From the NCBI GenBank assembly GCA_016709145.1, contig JADJEK010000008.1:116148-180147 (forward strand): 64,000 bases of DNA. The letters run 5' to 3'. The stretch comes from Planctomycetota bacterium (GTDB lineage Bacteria; Planctomycetota; B15-G4; JADJEK01). Below the pieces are notes generated by a model. It had not been told where the DNA came from, did no database searches, and saw only the letters and a list, made by a program, of their open reading frames with translations. Made by a program: the position numbers and the translations under genes. Of the stretch, positions 27,001-35,377 are shown one piece after another. How positions within the stretch are numbered: position 1 is the stretch's first letter; each line of letters opens with the position of its first letter.

Positions 27001-27398
27001 CATTCCCAGTCGACGGCGCCGAAGTGCATCAGCAAACGCTGCGCATCGCCGCCGAACGCGCCCCACTCCTTCGGCACGTCGAACGTGCGCCGATAGAACA
27101 GGCGCTCGATCTGGCGACCAACGCCGGACAGCGCGGACTCGACGGGGAACGGCACGAGGATGCGGCCCGTGAGGTCCTTGCCGACCGGCGCGGCTTCACC
27201 ATCCGTCGCTTCGGCGAATTGCCACAGCCCGTTCAGGTTCAGCCAGCGGTCGCGCTGCATCGTCGGGCGCGGGTACTCGGGCCAAGGGTGCTCAGGCGAC
27301 ACGTCCTTCGCGAAGCGCGACACGAGCGGCGCCGGCGCCGGCTTCCACTGCGCGTCACCGAGGACGAAAACGGTCGAGGCAAGCAGGGCCGTGAGCAT
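24099..27398 (-). CDS. Secreted glycoside hydrolase family 2 enzyme fused to DUF2891
   Basis: The 1099-aa product starts with a signal peptide (MLTALLASTVFVLG). Residues about 20-600 are GH2: RDRWLNLNGLWQFA, the sugar-binding jelly roll, then the TIM barrel with acid/base Glu453 in FNEGWGQH and nucleophile Glu514 in GEFGGFG. GH2 enzymes are beta-galactosidases, beta-glucuronidases and relatives; the exact sugar cannot be told. About 610-750 is a second jelly-roll-like domain (WLRRRFDL…VFLNGV). From about 757 to the end comes DUF2891 (FAELALGCIHKEYPNKIAH, YGCFDWHSSVHGHW, WLADYLPEI). That domain normally stands alone, so the fusion is unusual. Acts outside the cytosol on polysaccharides. Confidence 0.85.
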   Translation of the reverse strand: MLTALLASTVFVLGDAQWKPAPAPLVSRFAKDVSPEHPWPEYPRPTMQRDRWLNLNGLWQFAEATDGEAAPVGKDLTGRILVPFPVESALSGVGRQIERLFYRRTFDVPKEWGAFGGDAQRLLMHFGAVDWECEVLVNGKSLLVHRGGYDRFSVDVTDALVPGATQELIVRVFDPSDGGSQPRGKQVKQPGGIWYTPTTGIWQTVWIEPVPMGRIVGLKISPELATSEAAFTVDVAGADGHEDWTIMLVARDAAGVVASAGATDPAAAQRQPHGSMSLGLARVRPWTPEDPFLYDLDVELRAADGTVIDRVTSYFGMRSIALGKDEQGRPTICLNGKPIFQLGPLDQGFWPDGLYTPPTDEAMRSDLLFLKQLGMNCLRKHVKVESERYYTWCDRIGLLVWQDMPSMSGYIGPNDPDATLAPDATAQWERELRAMMATLYHHPSIVHWVVFNEGWGQHDTAARVKLAKELDPSRIITGASGWTDRANSDVHDLHIYPEPHAFEATHGRAGVVGEFGGFGLRVEGHTWAKDDWGYRGTKSREELTDAIVESFRILHEARKTHGVCAGIYTQTSDVEVECNGFLTYDRAVVKIEVDRVRAAAQGRFPTTTTIVPCAETAAVRWRSTTTKPADGWERAEFDDASWTESLGGFGTEGTPGARVGTKWEGKAIWLRRRFDLEHVPSGPVLLRIHHDEGARVFLNGVLAATLPGYATSYASVAISAEAKATLREKGNVLAIECLQEWGGQYIDAGLVTRVDASTSFDASAAERFAELALGCIHKEYPNKIAHTLESDADVKPPRELTPIFYGCFDWHSSVHGHWLLVRLLKTFPNAALAKEIRAALDRSFTEDRARAELVYLNAKGRDGFERPYGLAWLLQLCAELRTFDDPDAKRWAAVIDPLERAAAARFKQWLPKLTDPIRTGEHAQTAFAFGLALDWARTAGDRTLEEMLVASARDFHANDVEATLRFEPSGQDFLSPTLAEADLMRRVLAPVAFAHWLADYLPEIPLDASSAWLEPAVVLDPSDGKLAHLDGLNLSRAWMLEGIASALPPNDPRVPSLLRAADRHRAAGLAAVTGEHYEGGHWLGSFAVYLTTERGITKR

Positions 27399-27427
27399 GG
27401 AAGTACCTCAGGGGAAAGGACCTAGCC

Positions 27428-27495
27428 CGCGTGCGATTGCCGGCGGCCACGGCACGCGGGCACCCGCGTGCCGTGGCCGCCGGCAATCGCACGCG
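27428..27495. terminator. Perfect 33-bp inverted repeat
   Basis: Arms 27428-27460 and 27463-27495 are exact complements, starting 2 bp after the stop of the glycosylase gene and separated by only two bases. It could terminate transcription from that gene before the GH2 gene, or be a mobile palindrome. There is no T run. Confidence 0.6.
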
Positions 27496-27496
27496 G

Positions 27497-28117
27497 TCAC
27501 CAGCCGGGGTCTTCGGTCGCTCGCCAGCAATACCAGGCGGCGATCGAGCGGTACGGACGGAACGATTCGCCCAGCGCTTCGAGTTGCTTCGGCGTCGGCA
27601 TCTCGCGCAGCTTCCACGCCAGGCCGTAGCCCTTGCGCACGCCGTAGTCGCCGGTCGGCCAGACGTCTTTGCGGTGCAACTCGAACATCAGGAACATGTG
27701 CGCGGTCCACGGGCCGATGCCGCGCACTTCGACGAGGCGTTCGACGATCGCGTCGTCCTTCATGCGGCTCATCGCGCGGAACTCGAGTGTGCCGTCGGTC
27801 GCCTTGTGCGCGAGGTCGCGGATCGACGCGGCCTTCGAGCCCGACAAGCCCGCGGCGCGCAGCACCGGCTCCTTCGTGGCGAGAACGCGCTCGGCCGTGA
27901 CCTCGTCGTCGAGCGCGGCGACGAAGCGCTTGTGGATCGACTCCGCGGCCTTGCCCGCGAGCTGCTGGAACACGATCGCGCGAGCGAGCGACGCGAAGTG
28001 ATCGCGCTTCGCGGTGCGGCCGAGCACGCACGGGCCGTGCTTCGCGTGCAGCGCGCGGATCACTGCGTCGCGGCGCGCGAGTTCGCGACTCTCGTCGTGG
28101 AACGTCTTGCGCGGCAT
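27497..28117 (-). CDS. DNA-3-methyladenine glycosylase (AlkA-like, HhH-GPD)
   Basis: The 206-aa product has the helix-hairpin-helix with GPD features: LVEVRGIGPWTAHMFLMF, and the catalytic Asp in TGDYGVRKGYG, in the place of AlkA Asp238. SIVFQQLAGKAA-like residues form the early helices (ARAIVFQQLAGKAAES). The enzyme cuts alkylated bases from DNA in base-excision repair. It begins 7 bp after the stop of the radical SAM gene and is probably co-transcribed with it. Confidence 0.9.
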   Translation of the reverse strand: MPRKTFHDESRELARRDAVIRALHAKHGPCVLGRTAKRDHFASLARAIVFQQLAGKAAESIHKRFVAALDDEVTAERVLATKEPVLRAAGLSGSKAASIRDLAHKATDGTLEFRAMSRMKDDAIVERLVEVRGIGPWTAHMFLMFELHRKDVWPTGDYGVRKGYGLAWKLREMPTPKQLEALGESFRPYRSIAAWYCWRATEDPGW

Positions 28118-28124
28118 GCGCCGA

Positions 28125-29744
28125 TCACTTCCCCGCGCCGACGAGATCGCGGTCGCGCGCGGCCTTCTCGGCCCGGGCCGCCTTCGCCTGACTCATCTTC
28201 GTGCGCAACAGTTGGTCGAGCTGCGTGGTCTCGTTGCCCGAGATCAAGCTCTTCAGCGTCTTGAACACGCGCCATGGCCGCGACAAGTACGCCGTGGCGT
28301 AGAACGCCAGCAGCATGCCGTACTGCGCGAACACGAGCTGTTTCGTCGTCATGCGCGGGTTGTACGTCTTGCTCGACAACCCCGACCGCGCAAGCGCGAG
28401 GAAGTAGTAGTCGTCGTTCATCGCGACCTTGCCGGCCGCGAGCAGCTTCTCGAAGTCCGCACTGCCCGGATACGGCGCGAAGATCATCACGGCCGCGTCG
28501 TCGCAGCCCTTCAGCGCCGCCTTGAACAGGAACTTCAGCGACTGGCGCGTGTCGGACCACTGCTCTTCGGGATGGCCGATGATGATGTTCACGCGTGTCA
28601 CGAGCCCCGCCGCGTGCGCGTAACCGAGGCTGTCCAGCATGCGCGGCAGCTTCACCATCTTCTTGATGGTCTCGAGCATGCGGTCGGAGCCGCTCTCGGG
28701 CGCGTACGTGATGTTGCGGCAACCGGTCTCGTACAGCAGGCCGAGCACTTCGGCGTCGAGGACTTCCGTGCGCGTGCCGGTCGGCAACTGCCACGTGATC
28801 GCGACGCCCTCGGACTTCAAGAGCCCGCAGAACTCGACGACCCATTCCTTGCGGATGATCGCCGTGAGGTCGCAGAAGTTGACGTTCGTGATGCCGTAGC
28901 GCTCGACGTAGTCCTTGATCTCGTCGACGACTTCGCGCGGCGAGCGCGTGACGTACTTCGTCGTCCACATCGACGGCGACGAGCAGAACGTGCAGCGGTA
29001 CGGACACCCGCGCGTCGCGAGCATCGGCATGGAACGCCCGCGGTTGACGCCGTGGTTGTCGGCGCCGGCCAAGTACGACTGCACCGGGAACAGGTCCCAC
29101 GCGGGGCGCGGGATCTCGTCGAGGTGCGTATGCCGCTCGGACAGTCCGCCGGCGCCCTTGCCACCGAAGTTCGTCGCCGACGCCGCAGCGCCGCCGTGCT
29201 CGGCGCGACTCGCGACGCCCTGCAGACCCGTCACGGGCAATCCCGCGGTCAGGCGATGCACGAGCTCGAGCATCGTCGCCTCGCCCTCACCGAGCACGCA
29301 GTAGTCCACGGCGTCCGTCGAGGCGAACATCCACGACCAGAACGACGTCGCGTTCTCGCCGCCGACGACGACCACGAGGCCGGGGATCTTCGCCTTCGCG
29401 GCTTCGGCGATCGCGCGGACCGTCGGCCACTCGTGCAAGAACATGTGCGTGATGCCGAGGATCTGCGTGCCGGGCTCGATGCGCTCGACGATCTCGGCGG
29501 GGCCGAGTCCGTTCTGCGCCAGCGTGCCGATCGGGCTTTGGACGTCGACGACGCGGTCGATCGCCTCGCCGGGCGCGTCGATGACTTGGATGCGATGACC
29601 CGCTTCGCGCAGCACGGCCGCCACGTAGGCCAAGCCGATCGGCAGGATCGCTCCGTACGCCGACAACGACTTCCGCAACTGCAAGACGGGCGGCCGCACG
29701 AGCGCGATCTTCGCCGACGCACGGGCGGCCTTGGCGGGGAGCAT
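28125..29744 (-). CDS. B12-binding-domain radical SAM protein
   Basis: The 539-aa product has an N-terminal cobalamin-binding-like domain (ALVRPPVL…LPIGLAYVAAVLREAGH, GITHMFLHEW, VVVGGENAT) and a radical SAM core with the cluster motif C247-x3-C251-x2-C254 in TRGCPYRCTFC. Later marks are TYAPESGSDRMLETI and the RVNIIIGHPEE strand. This is the BchE/MiaB-like arrangement of enzymes that methylate or rearrange unusual substrates. The substrate is unknown. A Lys/Arg-rich tail ends the protein. Confidence 0.85.
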   Translation of the reverse strand: MLPAKAARASAKIALVRPPVLQLRKSLSAYGAILPIGLAYVAAVLREAGHRIQVIDAPGEAIDRVVDVQSPIGTLAQNGLGPAEIVERIEPGTQILGITHMFLHEWPTVRAIAEAAKAKIPGLVVVVGGENATSFWSWMFASTDAVDYCVLGEGEATMLELVHRLTAGLPVTGLQGVASRAEHGGAAASATNFGGKGAGGLSERHTHLDEIPRPAWDLFPVQSYLAGADNHGVNRGRSMPMLATRGCPYRCTFCSSPSMWTTKYVTRSPREVVDEIKDYVERYGITNVNFCDLTAIIRKEWVVEFCGLLKSEGVAITWQLPTGTRTEVLDAEVLGLLYETGCRNITYAPESGSDRMLETIKKMVKLPRMLDSLGYAHAAGLVTRVNIIIGHPEEQWSDTRQSLKFLFKAALKGCDDAAVMIFAPYPGSADFEKLLAAGKVAMNDDYYFLALARSGLSSKTYNPRMTTKQLVFAQYGMLLAFYATAYLSRPWRVFKTLKSLISGNETTQLDQLLRTKMSQAKAARAEKAARDRDLVGAGK

Positions 29745-29893
29745 GCGAACACCTCGGCTCGGCCAGGAAACGGCCGGAGCTTACCGATCGCGCCGGCGGC
29801 ACCGTGGGCGGATATCCCCGCCGATCGACGTCCCGCGTGCCCTCCGCGCGTTGCGACTTCGAATCGTCGGCGACCCGCCGTCGACTCGCTCCT

Positions 29894-29920
29894 GATCCAC
29901 GGGATCCACGGGATCCACGG
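29894..29920. repeat. Tandem 9-bp repeat (GATCCACGG x3)
   Basis: Three exact GATCCACGG units, followed by a degenerate fourth (GATTCAGGC), lie between the radical SAM gene and the sigma factor gene. They are too short and too few for a CRISPR array and have no evident function. Confidence 0.7.
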
Positions 29921-29979
29921 GATTCAGGCTCGGCGTTTGACGCCGTGCCGAGGAACGCGTGCAATCCTCGGGAGCCCCC

Positions 29980-30486
29980 ATGCCGTTGGAACTGGCCCGC
30001 GTGCCGCACGAGATCTTCGACCCCGAGCCTTGGCGCGGCGACCTGCTGTCGTTCCTGCGCCGCATGGGTGCGTCCCACGACGCCGAAGACCTCGTGCAAG
30101 AGACGTTCCTGCGCACCGTCGAGCGGCCGCCGCAGGGCTCGGTCAAGCCGTGGCTGTTCGGGATCGCGTTGAACCTATTGCGCGATCGCGTCCGCCGCGA
30201 CGGTCGCACCGAGCGCGCACGGCCGACGCTCGTCGCGAGTCAGCGCGAAGCTCCCATCGATCCGGCGATCGCCGTCGAACGCAACGATCTCGCCGCGCGC
30301 GCGCAGGCACTGACCGAAGAACTCCCGGAGCGCCAACGTGCAGCGTTGTTGCTGCGGGTCCGCCACGGGTTCGATTACGGCGAGGTCGCCGCCGCTCTGC
30401 ACTGCACCGAAGCGACGGCACGGCAGCACTTCTATCTCGCGCTGAAGGTCCTGCGGGACCGTCTGCGCGACGGAGACGACCGATGA
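29980..30486 (+). CDS. ECF RNA polymerase sigma factor
   Basis: The ATG at 29980 follows a GGAG site; a longer frame begins with GTG at 29959. The 168-aa product has region 2 (SHDAEDLVQETFLRTV) and region 4 (LPERQRAALLLRVRHGFDY, then AAALHCTEATARQHFYLA). It overlaps the anti-sigma gene by 4 nt (ATGA), the usual sign of a linked pair. It would direct polymerase to a stress or envelope regulon when released. Confidence 0.9.
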   Translation: MPLELARVPHEIFDPEPWRGDLLSFLRRMGASHDAEDLVQETFLRTVERPPQGSVKPWLFGIALNLLRDRVRRDGRTERARPTLVASQREAPIDPAIAVERNDLAARAQALTEELPERQRAALLLRVRHGFDYGEVAAALHCTEATARQHFYLALKVLRDRLRDGDDR

Positions 30487-31106
30487 ACGCTCATGCGACG
30501 AACGACCGTGACGGCTGCCCGGAGTTCGACTTCGCGCTGATGGACCTCGCGGCCGGCGACGCCGTCGATGCCACGACGCGCGAGCACCTCGCGCGCTGCG
30601 GGCGTTGCTCGCTCGCGCTGGCGGCGTATCGCGGCACGATCGACGCGGTGCGCGGCTCGGTGACGACGCTGGCGCCGCGCGCGCGCATGTCGTTCACGTG
30701 GATGCATGCGGCCGCGGCGCTGATCGTGATCGCGCTCGGAGCGCGACTCGCTCGACACGAGCCGCCGCCGCGCGTCGTCGAGGTCGCCGCGATCGACGCG
30801 CGGCCGAGCGACGACGCGGCGCTGACGCGGCTCGGCGCGGACACGGCACGGCTCGACGCGGGCATGTGCACGTTCTTGATGGGCGCGGCGATGGGCGTGG
30901 TGCAGACGCCGCTCGGCGCGATCTCGTGCAACGATTGCGCGTTCACGGTGCGCGTCGGCCCGTTGCCCGAACTCGTCGACGACGATGCGTGCAATGACGA
31001 CACGCACGTCCAGATCGAAGTGCTGCGAGGCCTCGTCGCGACGTCGATGCTGGACCAACCGCGCGTGCTCGCCGCGGGTCAGTGGATGACGATCAGCGGG
31101 CCCTGA
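30483..31106 (+). CDS. Zinc-finger anti-sigma factor
   Basis: ATG at 30483 overlaps the sigma gene. The 207-aa product has the ZAS motif His35-x3-Cys39-x2-Cys42 (HLARCGRC), a transmembrane segment at about 72-90 (HAAAALIVIALGARLA), and a periplasmic part with six or more Cys and Asp residues (DDDACNDDTH). It should hold the sigma factor at the membrane until a signal acts. The periplasmic domain is not one I can name. Confidence 0.85.
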   Translation: MNAHATNDRDGCPEFDFALMDLAAGDAVDATTREHLARCGRCSLALAAYRGTIDAVRGSVTTLAPRARMSFTWMHAAAALIVIALGARLARHEPPPRVVEVAAIDARPSDDAALTRLGADTARLDAGMCTFLMGAAMGVVQTPLGAISCNDCAFTVRVGPLPELVDDDACNDDTHVQIEVLRGLVATSMLDQPRVLAAGQWMTISGP

Positions 31107-31146
31107 CTCAGCGGAGCCGCGGGTCTCACCACGCCGCGCGCGCAGA

Positions 31147-31236
31147 AGGGGACAGAGCAGATGAGGGGACTGTCCCCTTTTCGTCCCCTTTTCGTCCTGA
31201 GGCGGCCAAACGGGGACGGAGGCGCATCTGTCCCCG
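31147..31236. repeat. GGGGAC…GTCCCC palindromes between convergent genes
   Basis: Two units: 31148-31177 (GGGGACAGAGCAGATGAGG then GGACTGTCCCC) and about 31210-31236 (ACGGGGACGGAGGCGCATCT then GTCCCCGT). They lie between the anti-sigma gene and the SRPBCC gene, which point at each other. Between them is a TTTTCGTCCCC repeat, which may help termination. Confidence 0.75.
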
Positions 31237-31767
31237 TCAGCGCGCGCTCTCGGCGCGCGTGCGCAGCTCCGCGAGTCCTTCGTTCAGTGAGCGCTGCACG
31301 CGATCGCGCACGAGGAACAGGACGACCGGTTGGAAGAAGTTCGTGTCGAACACACCGCGATGGCGCCAGACGACCTGCGTCCGATCACCCTCTGCGGTCA
31401 GCAAGAACTGCCCGCCCGACATCGGCTGACCCGCGCGCAGGATCTCGTACTGGACGAGCGTGCCGGGCTCGACCTTCGTGATCCGCAGCGTCTCCGGATG
31501 ATCGCCGCGCGTCCACGTCAGCTCCGCGCCGACGCCGCGCTCGGGACCGGACGCGACGAACGCCGACGCGTCGGCCGCGCGCGCGAACGAGTTCCACTCC
31601 TTCCACGCCGTCGGACTCTCGAGCCAAGTCGCGACGCGCGCGGGAGGCGCATCGACGCGGATCGCGGCTTCGACATCGAGCTCTGCGGGGAGCAACAACG
31701 GCGCTCCGACCAGCACGACGAGCAGAGCCGCGAGACAGAACAGGACGACCAACCAGAACTTGCCCAT
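31237..31767 (-). CDS. SRPBCC (polyketide cyclase-like) membrane-anchored protein
   Basis: The 176-aa product has an N-terminal membrane helix (FWLVVLFCLAALLVVLVGAPLLLP) and then an SRPBCC/START-like domain: EAAIRVDAPPARVATWL, WKEWNSFARA, TQVVWRHRGV. Such domains bind hydrophobic ligands in a cavity. No enzyme role can be assigned. The gene is read from its own promoter, divergent from the metalloprotease at 31933. Confidence 0.75.
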   Translation of the reverse strand: MGKFWLVVLFCLAALLVVLVGAPLLLPAELDVEAAIRVDAPPARVATWLESPTAWKEWNSFARAADASAFVASGPERGVGAELTWTRGDHPETLRITKVEPGTLVQYEILRAGQPMSGGQFLLTAEGDRTQVVWRHRGVFDTNFFQPVVLFLVRDRVQRSLNEGLAELRTRAESAR

Positions 31768-31932
31768 GGGGAGAGCGTAGCCATCCGAGCGCTCGAAGCG
31801 GGATCGCCGTCGCGCGACCGGACGCCGTCGCGATCCCGTCGAGCTCGACGAGACGCATCGTCACGCCGTCGATCCGGGTTATCCTCCCCCCGCCACTCCT
31901 CTCCCCTCCCGACCCCCTTCGAGAGCCCTGCC

Positions 31933-33609
31933 ATGAACATCGCCCTGCCCATGGCGTCGAGCCTCGTGCTCGCGCTGCCGAGTTCGTTCGCGTCCGCCTC
32001 CAACAGCGCCGTACCGCGCCGCGACTTCCCGCTCGTCGTCACGTCCTCGACGCCAGGCGAGCCGCTCGAGCTCGCGTGCGACGCGACCGCGATGGCCGCG
32101 ATCGCGACGCTCGACGACGTCCAGTTCGCGAACGTGCCGTTGCCCGACGCGGCCGCGGTCAACGTCGTGCTGCACCGCGTGGACTTGTCCGTCGCGGACG
32201 ACGCGGTGCACGTCGACGGCGTCGCGACTCCGTCCGCGCTCGACCTGACGCTGTGGGACGGCCAAGTCGTCGGCGACGACGGCTCGGCCGTGTTCCTCGC
32301 GTTCTCGCGTTACGGCAGCCGCGGCTTCGTGCGGACGCACGGCCAGCACTACGAATTGCTCGCGGGCCCGAACGCCCAGGGCTCGTGGGACGGCGCGACT
32401 TCGTACTTTGCCGCCGAGTCCGCGCTGATCGATTTCGGCGCCGACCGCGAGCTCACGTGCGCCGGCACGACGATCCCCGCCGGCAAGCCCGCGCCGAACC
32501 TGAATCGCACGATCTCCACGCAACTCGCGGCGACGACCGTCACGCCGATCTACAACGGCCGCATCGCGGTCGAGACCGACACGCAGTACTACGGTTTGTT
32601 CGGCAACCTGACGGCGGCGCAGACTTATCTGAACTCCCTGCTCGGCGCGATCTCGTATCGCTACCGCGAACAGATCGGCGTCATCTTGACTTTTCCGTAC
32701 ATCGGCTACCACACGAGCACGGACCCGTGGAGTTCGCCCGAGAACGGCGGCGGCGCCGGCGGCATGCTCGGCGAGTTCCAGAACGCGTGGGGCAACGGCC
32801 AAGGGCCGGTCAGCGCCGATCTGTATCACTTCATCAGCGGCGCGAACCTCGGCGGCGGCGTCGCGTACCTGCCGGCGCTCTGCGACCAGTTCTGGGGCTT
32901 CGGCGTCAGCGGCAACATCGGCGGCAACACGCCGATCCCGGTCACGCAGGGTTCGTTGACGTGGGACTTCATGGTGATCGCGCACGAACTCGGCCACAAC
33001 TTCGGCGCGCCGCACACGCACGACTACTGCCCGCCCGCGGACTCGTGCGCGCCCAATGGATACTTCGGCGGCTGCCAGACCCAGCAGATCTGCACCAGCC
33101 AGGGCACCATCATGAGCTACTGCCACCTCTGCGGCGGCGGCATGAACAACATCACGACGTACTTCCATCCGCAGAGCGTCACCGACATGCGCAACCTCGT
33201 GCTGTCGAGCTGCCTCGCGCTCTACGAGGGCTTCACCGAGAAGCTGAACCTCGGCTTCGCGAAGGTCGGCAGCAACGGCACGCCGAACCTCGACGTCACC
33301 TACACGAACGCCGGCAACGTCGTGACGTTCAACGTGACGAGCGCGCCGCTGTCGAAGGTCGGCGTGCTGTTCGTCGCGACGCAGAAGCTGCAGGTCGCGT
33401 TCAACGGCGGCACGTTGATCCCCGCCGCGCAACTGTTGTTGCCGATGTCGTCGAACGGCGCCGGCACCGCGATGCTCGGCGCGCCGGTCCCCGCGACGAC
33501 GCCGATCCCGGGCGGAGCGACGCTGTACGCGCAAGCCTGGTTCAACGACGTCGCGCCGTTCTATCCGTCGGCGACCAACGGCATCCAATTCGAGTTGATC
33601 GTGCCGTGA
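31933..33609 (+). CDS. Secreted M12-type zinc metalloprotease, copy A
   Basis: The ATG at 31933 begins a signal peptide (MNIALPMASSLVLALPSSFASA); the frame reaches far upstream without meaning. The 558-aa product has a propeptide-like first 180 residues and then a reprolysin-like catalytic domain with HELGHNFGAPHTH, the zinc motif HExxHxxGxxH, and the Met-turn in IMSYCHLC. The family cuts proteins in the secreted space. The last 110 residues are the shared C-terminal module ending FELIVP. A close paralogue lies at 41449-43128; they share even the sequence before the start codon. Confidence 0.85.
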   Translation: MNIALPMASSLVLALPSSFASASNSAVPRRDFPLVVTSSTPGEPLELACDATAMAAIATLDDVQFANVPLPDAAAVNVVLHRVDLSVADDAVHVDGVATPSALDLTLWDGQVVGDDGSAVFLAFSRYGSRGFVRTHGQHYELLAGPNAQGSWDGATSYFAAESALIDFGADRELTCAGTTIPAGKPAPNLNRTISTQLAATTVTPIYNGRIAVETDTQYYGLFGNLTAAQTYLNSLLGAISYRYREQIGVILTFPYIGYHTSTDPWSSPENGGGAGGMLGEFQNAWGNGQGPVSADLYHFISGANLGGGVAYLPALCDQFWGFGVSGNIGGNTPIPVTQGSLTWDFMVIAHELGHNFGAPHTHDYCPPADSCAPNGYFGGCQTQQICTSQGTIMSYCHLCGGGMNNITTYFHPQSVTDMRNLVLSSCLALYEGFTEKLNLGFAKVGSNGTPNLDVTYTNAGNVVTFNVTSAPLSKVGVLFVATQKLQVAFNGGTLIPAAQLLLPMSSNGAGTAMLGAPVPATTPIPGGATLYAQAWFNDVAPFYPSATNGIQFELIVP

Positions 33610-33617
33610 GGACTTTC

Positions 33618-33662
33618 GAGTCACTCGGGAGGTGGACCAATGGTCCGCCTCCCGAGTGACTC
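33618..33662. terminator. Hairpin between convergent genes
   Basis: Arms 33618-33639 and 33641-33662 pair over 22 bp with a single T:G mismatch, 8 bp after the metalloprotease stop and 8 bp before the end of the FG-GAP gene. A TTTT follows on the plus side (33666-33669). A likely bidirectional terminator. Confidence 0.65.
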
Positions 33663-33670
33663 ACGTTTTG

Positions 33671-35377
33671 TCACGGCAACAGGTGCAGTTTCAGGCCTTC
33701 GGTGTGCGCGAATCCGCCCGTGGCCGCGGCGTCGACCAACCACGCCTGTGCGAAGAACTCGAGGTGTGCCCACGTCGGGACGTTGGGCACGCCGGTTGGA
33801 ATGGTCGCCGAGCCCGATCCAGCGACCCCGTTGACCCCACCGAGAAGGATGGGGTTGACCACGAATGGGCCAAGAGGGTCGACCCACAGGGTCCCGGATC
33901 CGGTCGCAATCGACGTGGCACCCGCGCCGACGAGCAACAGCCCGGGGGATGCGCCGGGTCCGTTTTCGATCGTCACCGCGAACGAAGCGTTGCCGAGCAT
34001 GGGCAGGCCACCGACGTGTCGGATCCTCGGTGACGGCAACAGCGGCCCGGCCGACGCAGTCCCATACGTCAGCATTCCTGAGTAGATCCGCAGCGCGCCG
34101 AACAGCGGCCCTGCGTCGTTCGCGTTGGGGACTCCCACCAACAGATCGGGGTACGCATCCCCGTTGACGTCACTACCCCCATCGAGGGAACCGCCGAAGT
34201 TCTCTCCCACCGCGCTTCCGTAGAGTTCCTGAAGAGTGACACCGTTCTGACTACTGATCACGCTCACTTTCCCAGCCCCGAGCGCGACGGTCCCGTCGGA
34301 GGCTGTCGCGACCGCGAGGTCGGCGTTCCCATCCCCGTTGAAGTCTCCGACCGATTCGAAGCGCTCACCGAACGACTGGGACTTCTTCTGTCCAATGACA
34401 CGCCACAACAAGGACCCGTCCGCTCCGGAGCGGGTATCCAGAGCACCGACGGAACCCGCGGGGAGCACGATGGCGCGGGGATCACTGATCACGATGTCGT
34501 CGTGCCCATCCGCGTCGACGTCCTCGATGATGCGCGCTTGATTCGCGAACCAACCGCTCGGGATCACGTACGGACTCGAGAACGTATGGAGCAACACTCC
34601 CGACGCGCCTGAGTTCACCCAAACGCGCTTGCCGAATGCCCAGGAGATGACGTCGAGCACGCCGTCCCCATCGACATCCCCGGTCCCACCGACGGACGTC
34701 CCGAACGATTCTCCATCCAGAAAGCCGCTACCGGAAATCGAGAGCAGTTCGTGCCCGTCGACTCCCGACTGGACCGACACCCGTCGGACCGTCGTGCTCA
34801 GCGAGATTCCACTCGCGACATCGACGATGCCGTCGGCGTCGATGTCTCCTATGGCGGCGGCACTCATTCGCTGGCTCGGCCAGGCTGGGAATGAAGTCCA
34901 CAGGACGGTGTTGTTCGCCACGGAGATCACGCGAAGCTCGCCGACCCCCGCACTCGGTGCAGGCCCCACGAGATCCGGCGCGCCCACGAGCATCTCCGAG
35001 AGTCCGTCGCCGTCCACGTCACCGAGGCCTTCGGCGGGAATCCCGAAGTGGGCCCATGGGACGGTGCCCTCGATCGCCTGGAGCAACTGGAACGTCGTGC
35101 CGCGGAACACACGAACCAACCCCGTGGACGATCCGTAGGACGTGCTCGCGTTCGCCGACGAGTAGATCACCTCGGCGACTCCATCGCCGGTCGCGTCCCC
35201 GAGGATCCGGCAGCGAACACCGCCCGAGTTCGCCTGGGTCCCCGGAATACTCGCGATCAGGTCCTGACCTGCTGCGCTCACAGATGCGCTCAATAGCACA
35301 AGCGTCGCGAACGAACGGATTGCTCGATGCCTTCTAGTCGCGGAGGCCGCGATTCGCGTTCCTCGGCGAGCGCTCAC
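33671..35377 (-). CDS. Secreted FG-GAP seven-bladed propeller protein (second cassette)
   Basis: The 568-aa product starts at ATG 35377, overlapping the stop of the SBBP gene by 4 nt, just as in the first cassette. It has an Arg-rich N-terminus then a signal-like stretch (SFATLVLLSASVSAAGQ), then seven calcium-loop motifs (GDATGDGVAE, GDVDGDGLSE, GDIDADGIVD, GDVDGDGVLD, EDVDADGHDD, GDFNGDGNAD, SDVNGDAYPD). It ends in the shared C-terminal module (…FAQAWLVDAAATGG…LKLHLLP). Its paralogue is at 3724-5388. Secretion is expected. Confidence 0.82.
   Translation of the reverse strand: MSARRGTRIAASATRRHRAIRSFATLVLLSASVSAAGQDLIASIPGTQANSGGVRCRILGDATGDGVAEVIYSSANASTSYGSSTGLVRVFRGTTFQLLQAIEGTVPWAHFGIPAEGLGDVDGDGLSEMLVGAPDLVGPAPSAGVGELRVISVANNTVLWTSFPAWPSQRMSAAAIGDIDADGIVDVASGISLSTTVRRVSVQSGVDGHELLSISGSGFLDGESFGTSVGGTGDVDGDGVLDVISWAFGKRVWVNSGASGVLLHTFSSPYVIPSGWFANQARIIEDVDADGHDDIVISDPRAIVLPAGSVGALDTRSGADGSLLWRVIGQKKSQSFGERFESVGDFNGDGNADLAVATASDGTVALGAGKVSVISSQNGVTLQELYGSAVGENFGGSLDGGSDVNGDAYPDLLVGVPNANDAGPLFGALRIYSGMLTYGTASAGPLLPSPRIRHVGGLPMLGNASFAVTIENGPGASPGLLLVGAGATSIATGSGTLWVDPLGPFVVNPILLGGVNGVAGSGSATIPTGVPNVPTWAHLEFFAQAWLVDAAATGGFAHTEGLKLHLLP

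Noticed and set aside
29894..29930. Possible CRISPR-like repeats
   Set aside because: Three 9-bp tandem units without spacers; not an array.
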